Shown: positions 1 to 6,219, counted from the first letter of the stretch. The stretch is 6,281 nt of DNA from Rhodospirillales bacterium RIFCSPLOWO2_12_FULL_67_15 (GCA_001830475.1 MIAC01000054.1:1-6281); one strand, 5' to 3'. Notes: generated by a model not told the origin, from the letters alone. Made by a program: numbers and translations.

Positions 1-14
1 ACCGTAAAATGTGA

Positions 15-43
15 CATATATCCTATAAAATAATGTATGTCAA
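15..43 (-). promoter_or_regulatory. Candidate sigma-70 promoter reading leftwards out of the window
   Basis: On the minus strand there is a perfect -35 hexamer TTGACA (43 to 38), a 17-base spacer and a -10 hexamer TATATG (20 to 15), which keeps the important TA at its start. An inverted repeat, TGACATA at 12-18 and TATGTCA at 36-42, covers both hexamers, so a regulator could occupy both. The start site would fall within about the first ten bases, so the controlled gene is outside the window. Chance matches are more likely in AT-rich DNA, hence moderate confidence. Confidence 0.45.
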
Positions 44-71
44 GAATCATTTTCCATGAGAGAATTTAATC

Positions 72-103
72 TTGACAAATAGTTCTTTATGTGTTCCTAT
101 GCT
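72..103 (+). promoter_or_regulatory. Weak candidate promoter reading rightwards
   Basis: A perfect TTGACA lies at 72-77. Seventeen bases on is TCCTAT (95-100), a poor -10, and TATGCT (98-103) is better but at a 20-base spacing. If active it would transcribe the inverted repeat and run antisense into nagZ. It forms an 8-base dyad (TGTCAAGA 38-45, TCTTGACA 70-77) with the -35 of the leftward candidate, so the two would be back to back. Confidence 0.2.
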
Positions 104-170
104 CCGGTGCCCGGAAGAAACCCATGTCCACCGCGCCGAAGCCCAGACTCCCAAACCCGACTCCCTTGGG

Positions 171-243
171 AATTAAGGGGACACCATACTTAATTCATGT
201 CGAAGAGGAGGAGCGGCGAATTAAGTATGGTGTCCCCTTAATT
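171..243. repeat. Perfect nested inverted repeat (REP/IS200-like palindrome)
   Basis: Bases 171-195 and 219-243 are exact reverse complements, 25 of 25, and a C-G pair at 196/218 extends the stem to 26 pairs around a 21-base loop. Each 25-base arm is itself a dyad: AATTAAG and CTTAATT at its ends (171-177 with 189-195; 219-225 with 237-243) enclose 11 bases. The GGGGACACC-type core recalls REP-like repeats associated with IS200/IS605-family (RAYT) transposases; that is memory, not a search. No transposase is present, so this would be a non-autonomous copy. The right arm supplies the nagZ stop codon, and the stem could end or protect the operon transcript, although no U-tract follows it. Confidence 0.8.
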
Positions 244-1257
244 TCGGGCGAGGAGCGCGTCGAGGCGCGCGCACCCTTCCGCCCAGTCGAAAGGCTCGAG
301 GCTTTTCCGGCGCCTCGCCTCGGCCGCGACGATTCTCTTCTTGGCCGCCGGCGCAAGCGGGCTCGAGCCGTCCGCGACCGCCTGCATTTCCGCCATCGCG
401 CCGCTGCAATGGAGCACGACGTCGCAGCCGGCGCCGAGGCAGGCCTCGGCGCGCGCGCGGAAATCGCCCGCGAGCGCACTCATGCCGAGATCGTCGGACA
501 CCAGCACGCCCGCGAAGCCGATCGCGCCGCGGACGATGCCGCCGATCACGGCTTTGGACTGGGTCGCCGGAAGCGCCGGGTCGAGGGCGGCATAGAGAAC
601 GTGCGCGGTCATCGCCCACGGCGCATCGGATAGCGCCTGGAACGGGGCGAAGTCGGTCGCTTCCAGTTCGGCCCGCGCCGCGACGACCTTTGGAAGCTCC
701 CGGTGGCTGTCGGCGAAGGCGCGGCCGTGACCGGGAATGTGCTTGACCACCGGGATCACGCCGCCCGCGAGCAGGCCGGCGACGGCCGCGCGCCCGAGCT
801 CGGCGACCACGGCCGGGGAGCGGGCGAAGGCCCGATCGCCGATTACGTCGTGCGCGCCTAGGACCGGCACGTCGAGAACCGGCGCGCAATCGACCGTGAT
901 CCCGAGTTGGGCGAGGTCCGCCGCGATCAGGCGATGGTTGAGCCGCGCGGCTTCCTTCGCTTGGTCCGGATCGCGCGCGAAGGCGTCGCCGAAGCGGGCG
1001 GCGGGCGGCGCGCTTCGCCAATGCGGGGGGCGCAGGCGCTGGACGCGCCCGCCTTCCTGGTCGATCAGGATCGGCGCGTCGGCGCGGCCGATCGTTTCGC
1101 GCAACGAAGCGGTCAGGGCGCGGACTTGATCCGGGGTCTCGATATTGCGCGCGAACAGGATGAACCCGAGCGGGTCGGTCGCGCGGAAGAAGCGCCGCTC
1201 GTCGGGCTTAAGCGACGGCCCGGCGAGCCCGAAGACGACGGCGCGGGGCGCGGTCAT
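238..1257 (-). CDS. nagZ: Beta-N-acetylhexosaminidase NagZ (glycoside hydrolase family 3)
   Basis: This is a 339-residue cytoplasmic enzyme with no signal peptide. NagZ removes the terminal N-acetylglucosamine from anhydromuropeptides during peptidoglycan recycling. The family motifs occur in order: DPLGFILFARN near 28-38, DQEGGRVQRL at 66-75, KHIPGHG at 172-178 followed by DSH at 183-185 (the catalytic histidine loop), and VSDDLGM at 253-259, where D255 is the expected nucleophile. Length is normal for the alphaproteobacterial form. The ATG at 1257 matches the usual family N-terminus, but no good Shine-Dalgarno precedes it. It is the last gene of the dgt-argS-SPOR-nagZ operon, 93 bases after the SPOR stop. 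Its last codon (Asn339) and TAA stop lie inside the inverted repeat at 219-243, so the extreme C-terminus may have been set by that element. The motifs appear intact. Confidence 0.95.
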   Translation of the reverse strand: MTAPRAVVFGLAGPSLKPDERRFFRATDPLGFILFARNIETPDQVRALTASLRETIGRADAPILIDQEGGRVQRLRPPHWRSAPPAARFGDAFARDPDQAKEAARLNHRLIAADLAQLGITVDCAPVLDVPVLGAHDVIGDRAFARSPAVVAELGRAAVAGLLAGGVIPVVKHIPGHGRAFADSHRELPKVVAARAELEATDFAPFQALSDAPWAMTAHVLYAALDPALPATQSKAVIGGIVRGAIGFAGVLVSDDLGMSALAGDFRARAEACLGAGCDVVLHCSGAMAEMQAVADGSSPLAPAAKKRIVAAEARRRKSLEPFDWAEGCARLDALLARN

Positions 1258-1289
1258 GTAAGGGCGCGTTCCCGCTGGGTGTATTCATT

Positions 1290-1319
1290 TCGTCATTCCC
1301 GCAAAAGCGGGAATGACGA
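1290..1319. repeat. Intercistronic hairpin of a common dispersed type
   Basis: A perfect 13-base stem, TCGTCATTCCCGC (1290-1302) and its complement GCGGGAATGACGA (1307-1319), flanks an AAAA loop. The GTCATTCCCGC...GCGGGAATGAC core is, from memory, a frequently dispersed REP-like hairpin in proteobacterial genomes. It lies between the SPOR stop and the nagZ start, so operon mRNA would carry a strong stem just ahead of nagZ. No U-tract follows on the minus strand, so processing or stabilisation of the transcript is likelier than termination. Confidence 0.75.
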
Positions 1320-1350
1320 GAAAAACGTGTACGGCCATCGTGAAATCTCC

Positions 1351-2259
1351 CTACCCTTGCGCCTTGACGACCAAGCAGCCGACCTTGCGCCGGGCGAGCT
1401 CGGCGCAGCGGTTTTTGGCCGCGGTTTCGTCGGGGAAAGGCCCGGCGCGAAGCCGCCAGAACACGCCCTTGTCGCCGAGGTCGGCCCGCGCCACGGACAA
1501 TTTCAGCCCGCGCAGCGGTTCGGGATGCTGGCGCAAAAGCCGCTCCCATTCGGCCTCGGCGCGCTCGGGCTCGCGCACCGCCGCGATCTGGATCAGGTAT
1601 CCCGAGACGGGCTCGGCCGATGACGGTTGCGCCGGGGGGGTCGCGGCGGCGGTTTCGGGAACGGACGGAAGCGCGGGCGGCGACTCCGGGGCGCCCGCCA
1701 GCGGACTCGCGGGCGCGGTTTCGATGTCGGTGGGCGGCGAATCCTCCGGCGCCGGCTCCCGGTCGGGCGAAGGGGACGCGCGGGAAGGATCGAGAGCGAT
1801 CGGCGGTGGCGGCGGCACCGCGGCGCGCACCTGGGCTTCGCTCGGCACCCGCGGCAGCCGTTCCTTGACCTGCGGCGCAGGCTCGGATGCGGCCCGCGGC
1901 GGCCGCATCGGCGCCTCGGCCGGCGGCAGCAGGCGCTCGACCCGCGGCTCGGTGCCTTCGCCCTGAAGGCGCTCGTAAACCAGCTTGTCGCGGTCGGGAA
2001 CTTCCATCCCGCCGGGGTCGCGGGGGCGGATTTTGGAAGGCGTCGGGTCGGCGCGCACGACCGGAACGCCGTCTCCGCCGCCACCGGCGAACAGCGCCGT
2101 CATGCGTTTGCCATGGACCAGCCACGCCCAGGCGCCCCCGCCGACCAGAACGACGGCGAGCACCAACAGCAACAAGAACCGGCCCCAGCGCCGGGGCGGC
2201 GGCGCGTCTTCGATCTCCGCCCGATCGTCATAGCTGGGGGACCGTTCCGCGCGGATCAA
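1351..2259 (-). CDS. Membrane-anchored SPOR-domain protein
   Basis: The product has 302 residues: a short charged cytoplasmic N-terminus (1-24), one transmembrane segment (about 25-48, rich in Leu, Val and Gly), a long Pro/Ala/Glu-rich periplasmic linker (about 60-215) and a C-terminal SPOR domain (about 219-302). SPOR domains bind denuded peptidoglycan glycan strands, often at the division site. The stretch around 78-98 (PGGMEVP and DKLVYERL) resembles a conserved patch in alphaproteobacterial proteins from this locus. I chose the TTG start at 2259 because GGAGGAG stands 7 bases upstream (core GGAGG) and the TTG overlaps the argS TGA by 4 bases. The frame stays open into argS, giving a longer 353-residue version, but that extension is Arg/Gly-rich antisense-like sequence without family features. 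A specific division role is inferred from the domain only. Confidence 0.88.
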   Translation of the reverse strand: MIRAERSPSYDDRAEIEDAPPPRRWGRFLLLLVLAVVLVGGGAWAWLVHGKRMTALFAGGGGDGVPVVRADPTPSKIRPRDPGGMEVPDRDKLVYERLQGEGTEPRVERLLPPAEAPMRPPRAASEPAPQVKERLPRVPSEAQVRAAVPPPPPIALDPSRASPSPDREPAPEDSPPTDIETAPASPLAGAPESPPALPSVPETAAATPPAQPSSAEPVSGYLIQIAAVREPERAEAEWERLLRQHPEPLRGLKLSVARADLGDKGVFWRLRAGPFPDETAAKNRCAELARRKVGCLVVKAQG

Positions 2260-4010
2260 CGCATCTCCTCCACCGGCGTCACGCCGAAAACGTCGAGGCC
2301 CGAGGCGACGACGAAGCCGACCGCCTGCACCAGCGCCAGCCGCGCCAGGGTCGCTTCGGCCGCGGCGGGACGGATAAAGCGCAAGCGCGCGTCGTCCTTG
2401 CCCCGGTTCCACAGGTTGTGGAACTCGGCGGCCAAATCATAAAGGAAATAGGCGACGCGATGGGGTTCGTGCGTCTCGGCCGCGCTTTCGATCAAGCGCG
2501 GCCAGCTCGCCATGCGGCGGATGAGCGCGATTTCCCCCGAATCGGTCAACCGGGAGAAATCGGCGCGCGCGAGCGATTCGGGCGCGAGCGCCTCGGCGCC
2601 GAAGGTTTCGGCGGCGAGGCGCAGCACCGAGCGGACCCGGGCGTGGGCGTACTGGACATAGAAGACCGGATTGTCCTTGGTCTGCTCGAGCACGCGGGCG
2701 AAGTCGAATTCGAGCGGGGCGTCGTTCTTGCGGGTCAGCATGATGAAGCGGAACACGTCCGGGCCTGCCCGCTCCACCACCTCGGCAAGGCCGACGAAGG
2801 TTCCGGCGCGCTTGGACATCTTCACCGGCTCGCCGCCGTCCATCAGGTTGACCATCTGGCAGAGCTTGACGTCGAGCGCGCCTTGGCCCCCGCTCAGCGC
2901 CTTGACCGCGGCTTGCACGCGCTTGACGTAGCCGCCGTGGTCCGCGCCCCAGACGTCGATCATGATCCCGAAACCGCGCCGGTATTTGTCGAGATGATAG
3001 GCGGCGTCGGTGGCGAAGTAGGTCCACGAGCCGTCGGACTTGCGGAGCGGCCGATCGACGTCGTCGCCGAATTGGGTCGAGCGGAACAATGTCTGCGGCC
3101 GGGGCTCCCAGTCCTCGGGCGGCTTGCCCTTGGGCGGCTCCAGAACCCCGGTGTAAATCAGCCCGCGCTCGCCGAGGACCCGCAGCGCCTCGTCGACGCC
3201 GCCCTGGGCGATCAGCTCGCGTTCCGAACGGAAGGTGTCGATGACGACGCCGAGCGCGGCCAAATCGGCGCGGATCAGCTCCATCATCGCCGCGACGGCG
3301 AAGGCGCGGCAGGGCTCCAGCCATTCGGATTCCGGAACCCCGAGCCAGCGCCGGCCGTCGCGCTCGGCGAGGGCGCGGGCGGGCGCGATCAGATAATCGC
3401 CGGGATAGAGCCCCTCCGGCATCGCGCCCAATCGTTCGCCGAGCGCCGCGCGGTAGCGCCAATGAAGCGAGCGCGCCAGCGCCTCGACCTGCGCGCCGGC
3501 GTCGTTGATCCAGTATTCCCGCGCGACCTTGTAGCCCGCCTTGGCGAGCAGCCGCGCGAGCACGTCGCCGACCACCGCGCCGCGGCCGTGCCCGACGTGC
3601 ATCGGCCCGGTCGGATTGGCGGAGACGAATTCGACCATCACCGGCTCGCCCCCGCCGGCGAAAGAATCGCCGTAGGCGCGCCCGGCGAGAAGGATCTCCT
3701 TCAAGCGCGCGCGCCAGAAATCGTCGGCCAGGCGCAAATTGACGAAGCCGGGTCCGGCGATCTCGACCGCGGCGACGCCAGGGCGGGAGCGGAGGCGTTC
3801 GGCGATCATCTCCGCGAGCGCGCGCGGGGCTAGCCCTGAGTCCTTGGCGAGCAGAAGGGCGGCGTTGGTGGCGACGTCGCCGTGACCGGCCTCGCGCGGC
3901 GGCTCGACCGCGACACGCACGCTCCGGACCGCTTCCGGCAGGCGTCCCTCGGCGACGAGCAGGCCGAGAACGTCCGCCACTTCGCCCGCGAAGTGACGGA
4001 ACAGGTTCAT
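2256..4010 (-). CDS. argS: Arginyl-tRNA synthetase (class I)
   Basis: This 584-residue cytoplasmic enzyme charges tRNA-Arg with arginine using ATP. It begins with the ArgS-specific N-terminal tRNA-binding domain (about 1-110, including [11 protein letters not shown] at 42-52). The catalytic domain follows: [15 protein letters not shown] at 131-145 holds the HIGH-type signature HVGH (138-141), then EYWINDAG at 165-172 and DVWGADHGG at 352-360. KMSKR at 397-401 is a canonical KMSK loop. The C-terminal helical (DALR-type) anticodon-binding domain contains [11 protein letters not shown] (451-461) and HNLWNRG (531-537). Length is typical. The ATG at 4010 overlaps the dgt TGA as ATGA, suggesting translational coupling; the stop overlaps the SPOR TTG. 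The same frame is open far upstream through dgt (to 5099), but that part encodes Arg/Pro-rich non-protein-like sequence. Confidence 0.97.
   Translation of the reverse strand: MNLFRHFAGEVADVLGLLVAEGRLPEAVRSVRVAVEPPREAGHGDVATNAALLLAKDSGLAPRALAEMIAERLRSRPGVAAVEIAGPGFVNLRLADDFWRARLKEILLAGRAYGDSFAGGGEPVMVEFVSANPTGPMHVGHGRGAVVGDVLARLLAKAGYKVAREYWINDAGAQVEALARSLHWRYRAALGERLGAMPEGLYPGDYLIAPARALAERDGRRWLGVPESEWLEPCRAFAVAAMMELIRADLAALGVVIDTFRSERELIAQGGVDEALRVLGERGLIYTGVLEPPKGKPPEDWEPRPQTLFRSTQFGDDVDRPLRKSDGSWTYFATDAAYHLDKYRRGFGIMIDVWGADHGGYVKRVQAAVKALSGGQGALDVKLCQMVNLMDGGEPVKMSKRAGTFVGLAEVVERAGPDVFRFIMLTRKNDAPLEFDFARVLEQTKDNPVFYVQYAHARVRSVLRLAAETFGAEALAPESLARADFSRLTDSGEIALIRRMASWPRLIESAAETHEPHRVAYFLYDLAAEFHNLWNRGKDDARLRFIRPAAAEATLARLALVQAVGFVVASGLDVFGVTPVEEMR
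2265..2271 (-). promoter_or_regulatory. Ribosome binding site that fixes the SPOR TTG start
   Basis: On the minus strand GGAGGAG (2271 to 2265) is followed by ATGCG and then TTG at 2259. The purine run is encoded by the last Glu-Glu codons of argS, so the argS C-terminus doubles as the ribosome binding site of the next gene. No in-frame ATG occurs nearby. Confidence 0.7.
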
Positions 4011-5218
4011 GACGTCCGGGCTTGCACGTCGAACAGCCGGCGATGCTCGTCGAGGGCGTAGCGGTCGGTCATGCCGGCGATGTAGTCGGCGACCAGCTCG
4101 GCGGTGGCGCGCGTGCCGGGCCCGCCCGCTTTCCGGCGCCAGTCGGTCGGCAGACATTCGGGTTCGGCGAGAAAAATCCGGAACAGTTCGCGGACCACGC
4201 GGCGGGCCTTGCTCGTCATGCGGTTGAGCTTGTAGTGGCGGTACATGTTGGCGAACAGGAATTCCTTGAGACCCTTCATCCGGATCCGCATCGGTGGCGA
4301 GAACGCGGCGACGGGTGCTCGAAGCGCGCGCACGGCTTGGGGCGATTGCGGCCGGGCCGCGGCCAAGCGGCGGCGGGTTTCGGCGAGCATATCCTCGACC
4401 ATGGCGCCGATCAGCTCGCGCACCGCCTCGTGGATCAGGCGCGCGCGATTGAGGCGGGGATGGCGCTTGCCGACCCGCTTGAAGATCGGCCCGACCAGCG
4501 GCACCCCGCGCAAGTCCTCGACCGTGAACAGCCCGGCGCGCAATCCATCCTCGATGTCGTGGTTGTTGTAGGCGATGTCGTCGGCCAGCGCGGCGACTTG
4601 CGCTTCGGCGCCGGCGAAGGTGCCGAGTTCGAGGTCGTGGACCTTGACGTATTCGGCGATCGCGCGCGGCAGCGGCTTTTTTTTGCCGCCGTGCCTGAGC
4701 AGCGGCCCGTTGTGCTTGACCACGCCCTCGAGCGTCTCCCAGGTGAGATTGAGTCCGTCGAAGGCGGGATAGCGTTCCTCGAGCCGCGTCACCGCGCGCA
4801 GCGACTGGGCGTTGTGGTCGAAGCCGCCGAACGGCGCCATGACTTCCTTGAGCGCGTCCTCGCCCGCGTGCCCGAACGGCGGATGGCCGAGGTCGTGGGC
4901 GAGCGCCAAGGCCTCGGTCAAATCCTCGTTGAGGCCGAGGTTGCGCGCGAGCGAGCGGGCGATCTGCGCCACTTCCAGGCTGTGGGTCAGGCGGGTGCGG
5001 AAGAAGTCGCCCTCGTGGTTGACGAAGACCTGGGTCTTGTACTGGAGACGGCGGAACGCGCCGGAATGAACGATGCGGTCGCGGTCGCGCTGGAAGCAAT
5101 CGCGGGTGCGGCTTTCGCGTTCCGGGTGCAGGCGGCCGCGGCTCGAAGCCGGCGCCGCGGCGTAGGGCGCGAGCGAAGGCGGCGGAGCGGGCCTCGGGTT
5201 CGTGGGCCTCGGGTTCAT
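4007..5218 (-). CDS. dgt: dGTP triphosphohydrolase-like HD-domain protein (type 2)
   Basis: The 403-residue product belongs to the HD-superfamily dGTPase-like proteins, which hydrolyse dNTPs to deoxynucleoside and tripolyphosphate and help set dNTP levels. The N-terminal signature [20 protein letters not shown] (42-61) is typical of the family. The metal-binding HD set is complete: H79 in [14 protein letters not shown]108-D109 in [19 protein letters not shown], and an Asp in DDIAYNNHD (213-221). The C-terminal half is helical and ends in a conserved-looking [16 protein letters not shown] stretch (377-392). I chose the ATG at 5218; a TTG at 5278 would add 20 low-complexity Pro/Arg residues. 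Only a weak purine-rich stretch precedes the ATG. It is the first gene of the minus-strand operon and overlaps argS by 4 bases. The first ten residues are a twofold NPRP repeat encoded by a DNA duplication. Substrate preference cannot be read from sequence. Confidence 0.93.
   Translation of the reverse strand: MNPRPTNPRPAPPPSLAPYAAAPASSRGRLHPERESRTRDCFQRDRDRIVHSGAFRRLQYKTQVFVNHEGDFFRTRLTHSLEVAQIARSLARNLGLNEDLTEALALAHDLGHPPFGHAGEDALKEVMAPFGGFDHNAQSLRAVTRLEERYPAFDGLNLTWETLEGVVKHNGPLLRHGGKKKPLPRAIAEYVKVHDLELGTFAGAEAQVAALADDIAYNNHDIEDGLRAGLFTVEDLRGVPLVGPIFKRVGKRHPRLNRARLIHEAVRELIGAMVEDMLAETRRRLAAARPQSPQAVRALRAPVAAFSPPMRIRMKGLKEFLFANMYRHYKLNRMTSKARRVVRELFRIFLAEPECLPTDWRRKAGGPGTRATAELVADYIAGMTDRYALDEHRRLFDVQARTS
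5189..5218. repeat. 15-base tandem duplication at the dgt start
   Basis: GGGCCTCGGGTTCGT (5189-5203) is followed directly by GGGCCTCGGGTTCAT (5204-5218), differing at one base. On the coding strand the outer copy begins with the ATG start and the inner with ACG, giving [10 protein letters not shown]. The duplication therefore adds five residues or has shifted the start. Confidence 0.8.
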
Positions 5219-5225
5219 GGGGCGG

Positions 5226-5254
5226 AACCTACCCTCGCGGGCGCGCGCGGGCAA
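5226..5254 (-). promoter_or_regulatory. Weak candidate promoter for the dgt operon
   Basis: On the minus strand TTGCCC (5254 to 5249) is separated by 17 bases from TAGGTT (5231 to 5226), 7 bases before the dgt ATG. Both match consensus only partly. If used, the transcript would start at or very near the ATG and be leaderless, which would fit the lack of a clear Shine-Dalgarno. The dgt/GlcG-like divergent gap is only 82 bases, so an operon promoter is expected in it or just beyond. Confidence 0.22.
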
Positions 5255-5300
5255 CGGCGGTCTTGGCGGCGCGGGCAACCTGCTCTAGCCTTGGCGCGCC

Positions 5301-5747
5301 ATGCTCTCCATTCCCCGCCTGGCGCTCGCCGACGCCCAAACCCTGATCGCGGGCGCGCGCAAGGAAGCGCGGCGCATCCGGGTGCCGATGTGCATCGCCG
5401 TCACCGACGAATCGGGCAACCTGATCGCGTTCGAACGCATGGACGGCGCCAAGGTGCTCTCGGTCCAGCTCTCCCAGGACAAGGCGTTCACCGCCGCCAT
5501 TTCGCGCCGGCCGACCCACGATTACAACGCGCGTGCCGTGCCCGGGAACCTGGTGTTCGGCATCCAGAGCGCGCACGGCGGGCGCTTCTCGACCGTCGGC
5601 GGCGGCGTGCCGGTGGAAGTCGCCGGCGCGACCGTGGGCGGGATCGGATGCAGCTCGGGCACGCCCGAACAGGACCGCGCCTGCGCCGAGGCCGGCGTGC
5701 GCGCGTTCCTGAAAAGCCTCAAAAAAACCCGTGAAAAAGCGGGTTAA
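5301..5747 (+). CDS. GlcG/HbpS (heme-binding-like) family protein
   Basis: This is a 148-residue cytoplasmic-looking protein with no signal peptide or membrane segment. It matches the GlcG/HbpS family (DUF336 type, PF03928) end to end: LALADAQTLIAGARKEA at 7-23, VPMCIAVTDESGNLIAFERMDGA at 28-50 in two adjoining strands, SQDKAFTAA at 58-66, RPTHDYN at 70-76, GGGVPVEV at 100-107 and GGIGCSSGTPEQDRACAEAG at 113-132. Members include GlcG of glycolate operons, the secreted haem-binding HbpS and subunits linked to corrinoid or PduO enzymes, so the substrate is undetermined; nothing here specifies haem. The ATG at 5301 fits the family N-terminus but has no obvious Shine-Dalgarno. It is divergent from dgt and codirectional with erpA, 93 bases ahead of it. 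The Lys-rich tail (KSLKKTREKAG) uses AAA for all four lysines, whereas the three earlier lysines use AAG. Confidence 0.9.
   Translation: MLSIPRLALADAQTLIAGARKEARRIRVPMCIAVTDESGNLIAFERMDGAKVLSVQLSQDKAFTAAISRRPTHDYNARAVPGNLVFGIQSAHGGRFSTVGGGVPVEVAGATVGGIGCSSGTPEQDRACAEAGVRAFLKSLKKTREKAG
5721..5745 (-). terminator. Possible minus-strand intrinsic terminator inside the GlcG-like gene's 3' end
   Basis: Reading the minus strand, AACCCG (5745 to 5740) pairs with CGGGTT (5731 to 5726) across an 8-base loop, and the T run continues through 5721, giving seven Ts in all. On the plus strand the hairpin is not followed by Ts, so it would not end the GlcG-like transcript. No minus-strand gene in the window ends here; it could stop antisense transcription from the erpA side. 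It could equally be a by-product of a Lys-rich tail. Confidence 0.35.
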
Positions 5748-5755
5748 CGCCCGCC

Positions 5756-5783
5756 TTGGATTAACCGGCCGGCACGCTATATT
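5756..5783 (+). promoter_or_regulatory. Candidate erpA promoter
   Basis: A -10 hexamer TATATT (5778-5783, five of six to consensus) is preceded after 16 bases by TTGGAT (5756-5761), a partial -35. Transcription would begin near 5790, inside the first copy of the tandem repeat, leaving a leader of about 50 bases. The second copy carries TAATAT (5802-5807), a possible alternative -10 without a good -35. I do not recognise an IscR, RirA or Irr operator. Confidence 0.4.
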
Positions 5784-5828
5784 AAGTGGGCGCCCTGGCC
5801 GTAATATTAAGTGGGCGCCCTGGCCGTA
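5779..5828. repeat. Perfect 25-base tandem duplication in the erpA leader
   Basis: Bases 5779-5803 are repeated exactly at 5804-5828. Each copy begins ATATTAAGTGGG and contains the 8-base palindrome GGGCGCCC followed by TGGCCGTA. The duplication overlaps the -10 of the candidate promoter and ends 2 bases before the erpA ribosome binding site. Perfect identity suggests a recent event. The two GGGCGCCC blocks can pair with each other in RNA. Confidence 0.9.
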
Positions 5829-5830
5829 AC

Positions 5831-5836
5831 GGAGAG
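5831..5836 (+). promoter_or_regulatory. Ribosome binding site that selects the erpA TTG start
   Basis: GGAGAG at 5831-5836 sits 4 bases before TTG at 5841 (6 bases after GGAG). This favours TTG over the upstream in-frame GTG at 5811, which lies inside the tandem repeat and would place the purine tract within the coding region. Confidence 0.65.
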
Positions 5837-5840
5837 ACCC

Positions 5841-6194
5841 TTGCCCGACACGCCCATTCCAGACGCCGCTCTCGGCATCAGCGCCAACGCCGCGCGGCGC
5901 ATTCGCGCGATCGCCGCCGCCGAGGGCGATCCCGGCCTGATGCTGCGCGTCACCGTCTCGGGCGGCGGCTGCTCGGGCTTCCAGTACGGCTTCAAGCTCG
6001 ATTCCGCGCGCGCCGCCGAAGACCGAGTCTTCGAGCAGGAGGGCGTCAAGGTGGTCGTCGACGAAACCTCGCTCGATCTGGTCAAGGGCGCGACGCTCGA
6101 TTTCGTCGAGGACCTGGTCGGCTCGTACTTCAAGATGACCAACCCGAACGCGGTTTCGACTTGCGGCTGCGGCTCGTCGTTCTCGGTGGTGTGA
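5841..6194 (+). CDS. erpA: Iron-sulfur cluster insertion protein ErpA (A-type carrier)
   Basis: With the TTG start at 5841 the product is 117 residues, near the usual size for A-type carriers. ErpA accepts Fe-S clusters from the assembly scaffold and delivers them to apo-enzymes in the cytoplasm. The three cluster-ligand cysteines are present: C44 in VSGGGCSGFQYGF, and C108 and C110 in NPNAVSTCGCGSSFSV at the C-terminus. The phrase GGGCSGFQYGF with NPNAVSTCGCG favours ErpA over SufA or IscA, although the subfamilies are close. A GTG at 5811 would add ten residues encoded partly by the duplicated leader, which argues against it. It is codirectional with the GlcG-like gene but appears to have its own promoter and downstream hairpin. 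Confidence 0.94.
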   Translation: MPDTPIPDAALGISANAARRIRAIAAAEGDPGLMLRVTVSGGGCSGFQYGFKLDSARAAEDRVFEQEGVKVVVDETSLDLVKGATLDFVEDLVGSYFKMTNPNAVSTCGCGSSFSVV

Positions 6195-6219
6195 GCTGCT
6201 ATCCACCCGACCGGGCGCG

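Larger units (their letters stand above)
1..170. other. AT-rich intergenic block at left edge, no gene recognised
   Basis: The first 100 bases contain only 27 G/C by direct count, in contrast with the very GC-rich remainder. No reading frame here looks like a protein: the frame opening at 91 on the plus strand simply runs through the repeat and on antisense to nagZ. The block contains promoter-like hexamers and three TGACA half-sites (12-16, 38-42 reversed, 73-77). GC content rises after about base 103. It may be a regulatory region for a leftward gene outside the window, or acquired DNA. Confidence 0.6.

Noticed and set aside
91..170. Possible tRNA or small RNA remnant in the GC-richer part of the left edge
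   Set aside because: I could not form a cloverleaf or find a T-arm-like motif.
171..243. Rho-independent terminator for the dgt-nagZ operon
   Set aside because: The stem is long enough, but no U-tract follows on the minus strand and the loop is large, so I call it a repeat that may incidentally affect 3' ends.
91..633. 180-codon plus-strand frame starting in the AT-rich block
   Set aside because: It starts at a GTG without a Shine-Dalgarno, translates the palindrome (IKGTPYLI / IKYGVPLI) and continues antisense to nagZ; such frames are typical spurious calls over this kind of repeat.
1887..3833. 648-codon plus-strand open frame antisense to SPOR and argS
   Set aside because: It is the complement of well-supported genes, has shadow-like composition and no recognisable motif.
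2256..5099. A single 947-codon minus-strand frame that appears to fuse a novel N-terminal region to argS
   Set aside because: Upstream of the ArgS Met at 4010 the frame is an Arg/Pro/Gly-rich alternate reading of dgt, whose own frame shows a complete HD-domain family. The frame is open only because stops are rare at this GC content.
4022..5734. 570-codon plus-strand open frame antisense to dgt and running into the GlcG-like gene in another frame
   Set aside because: It crosses two confidently assigned genes and contains no protein family feature.
5811..5840. Longer ErpA starting at the GTG at 5811
   Set aside because: The extra ten residues are encoded by the duplicated leader, no ribosome binding site precedes the GTG, and GGAGAG is well placed for the TTG at 5841.
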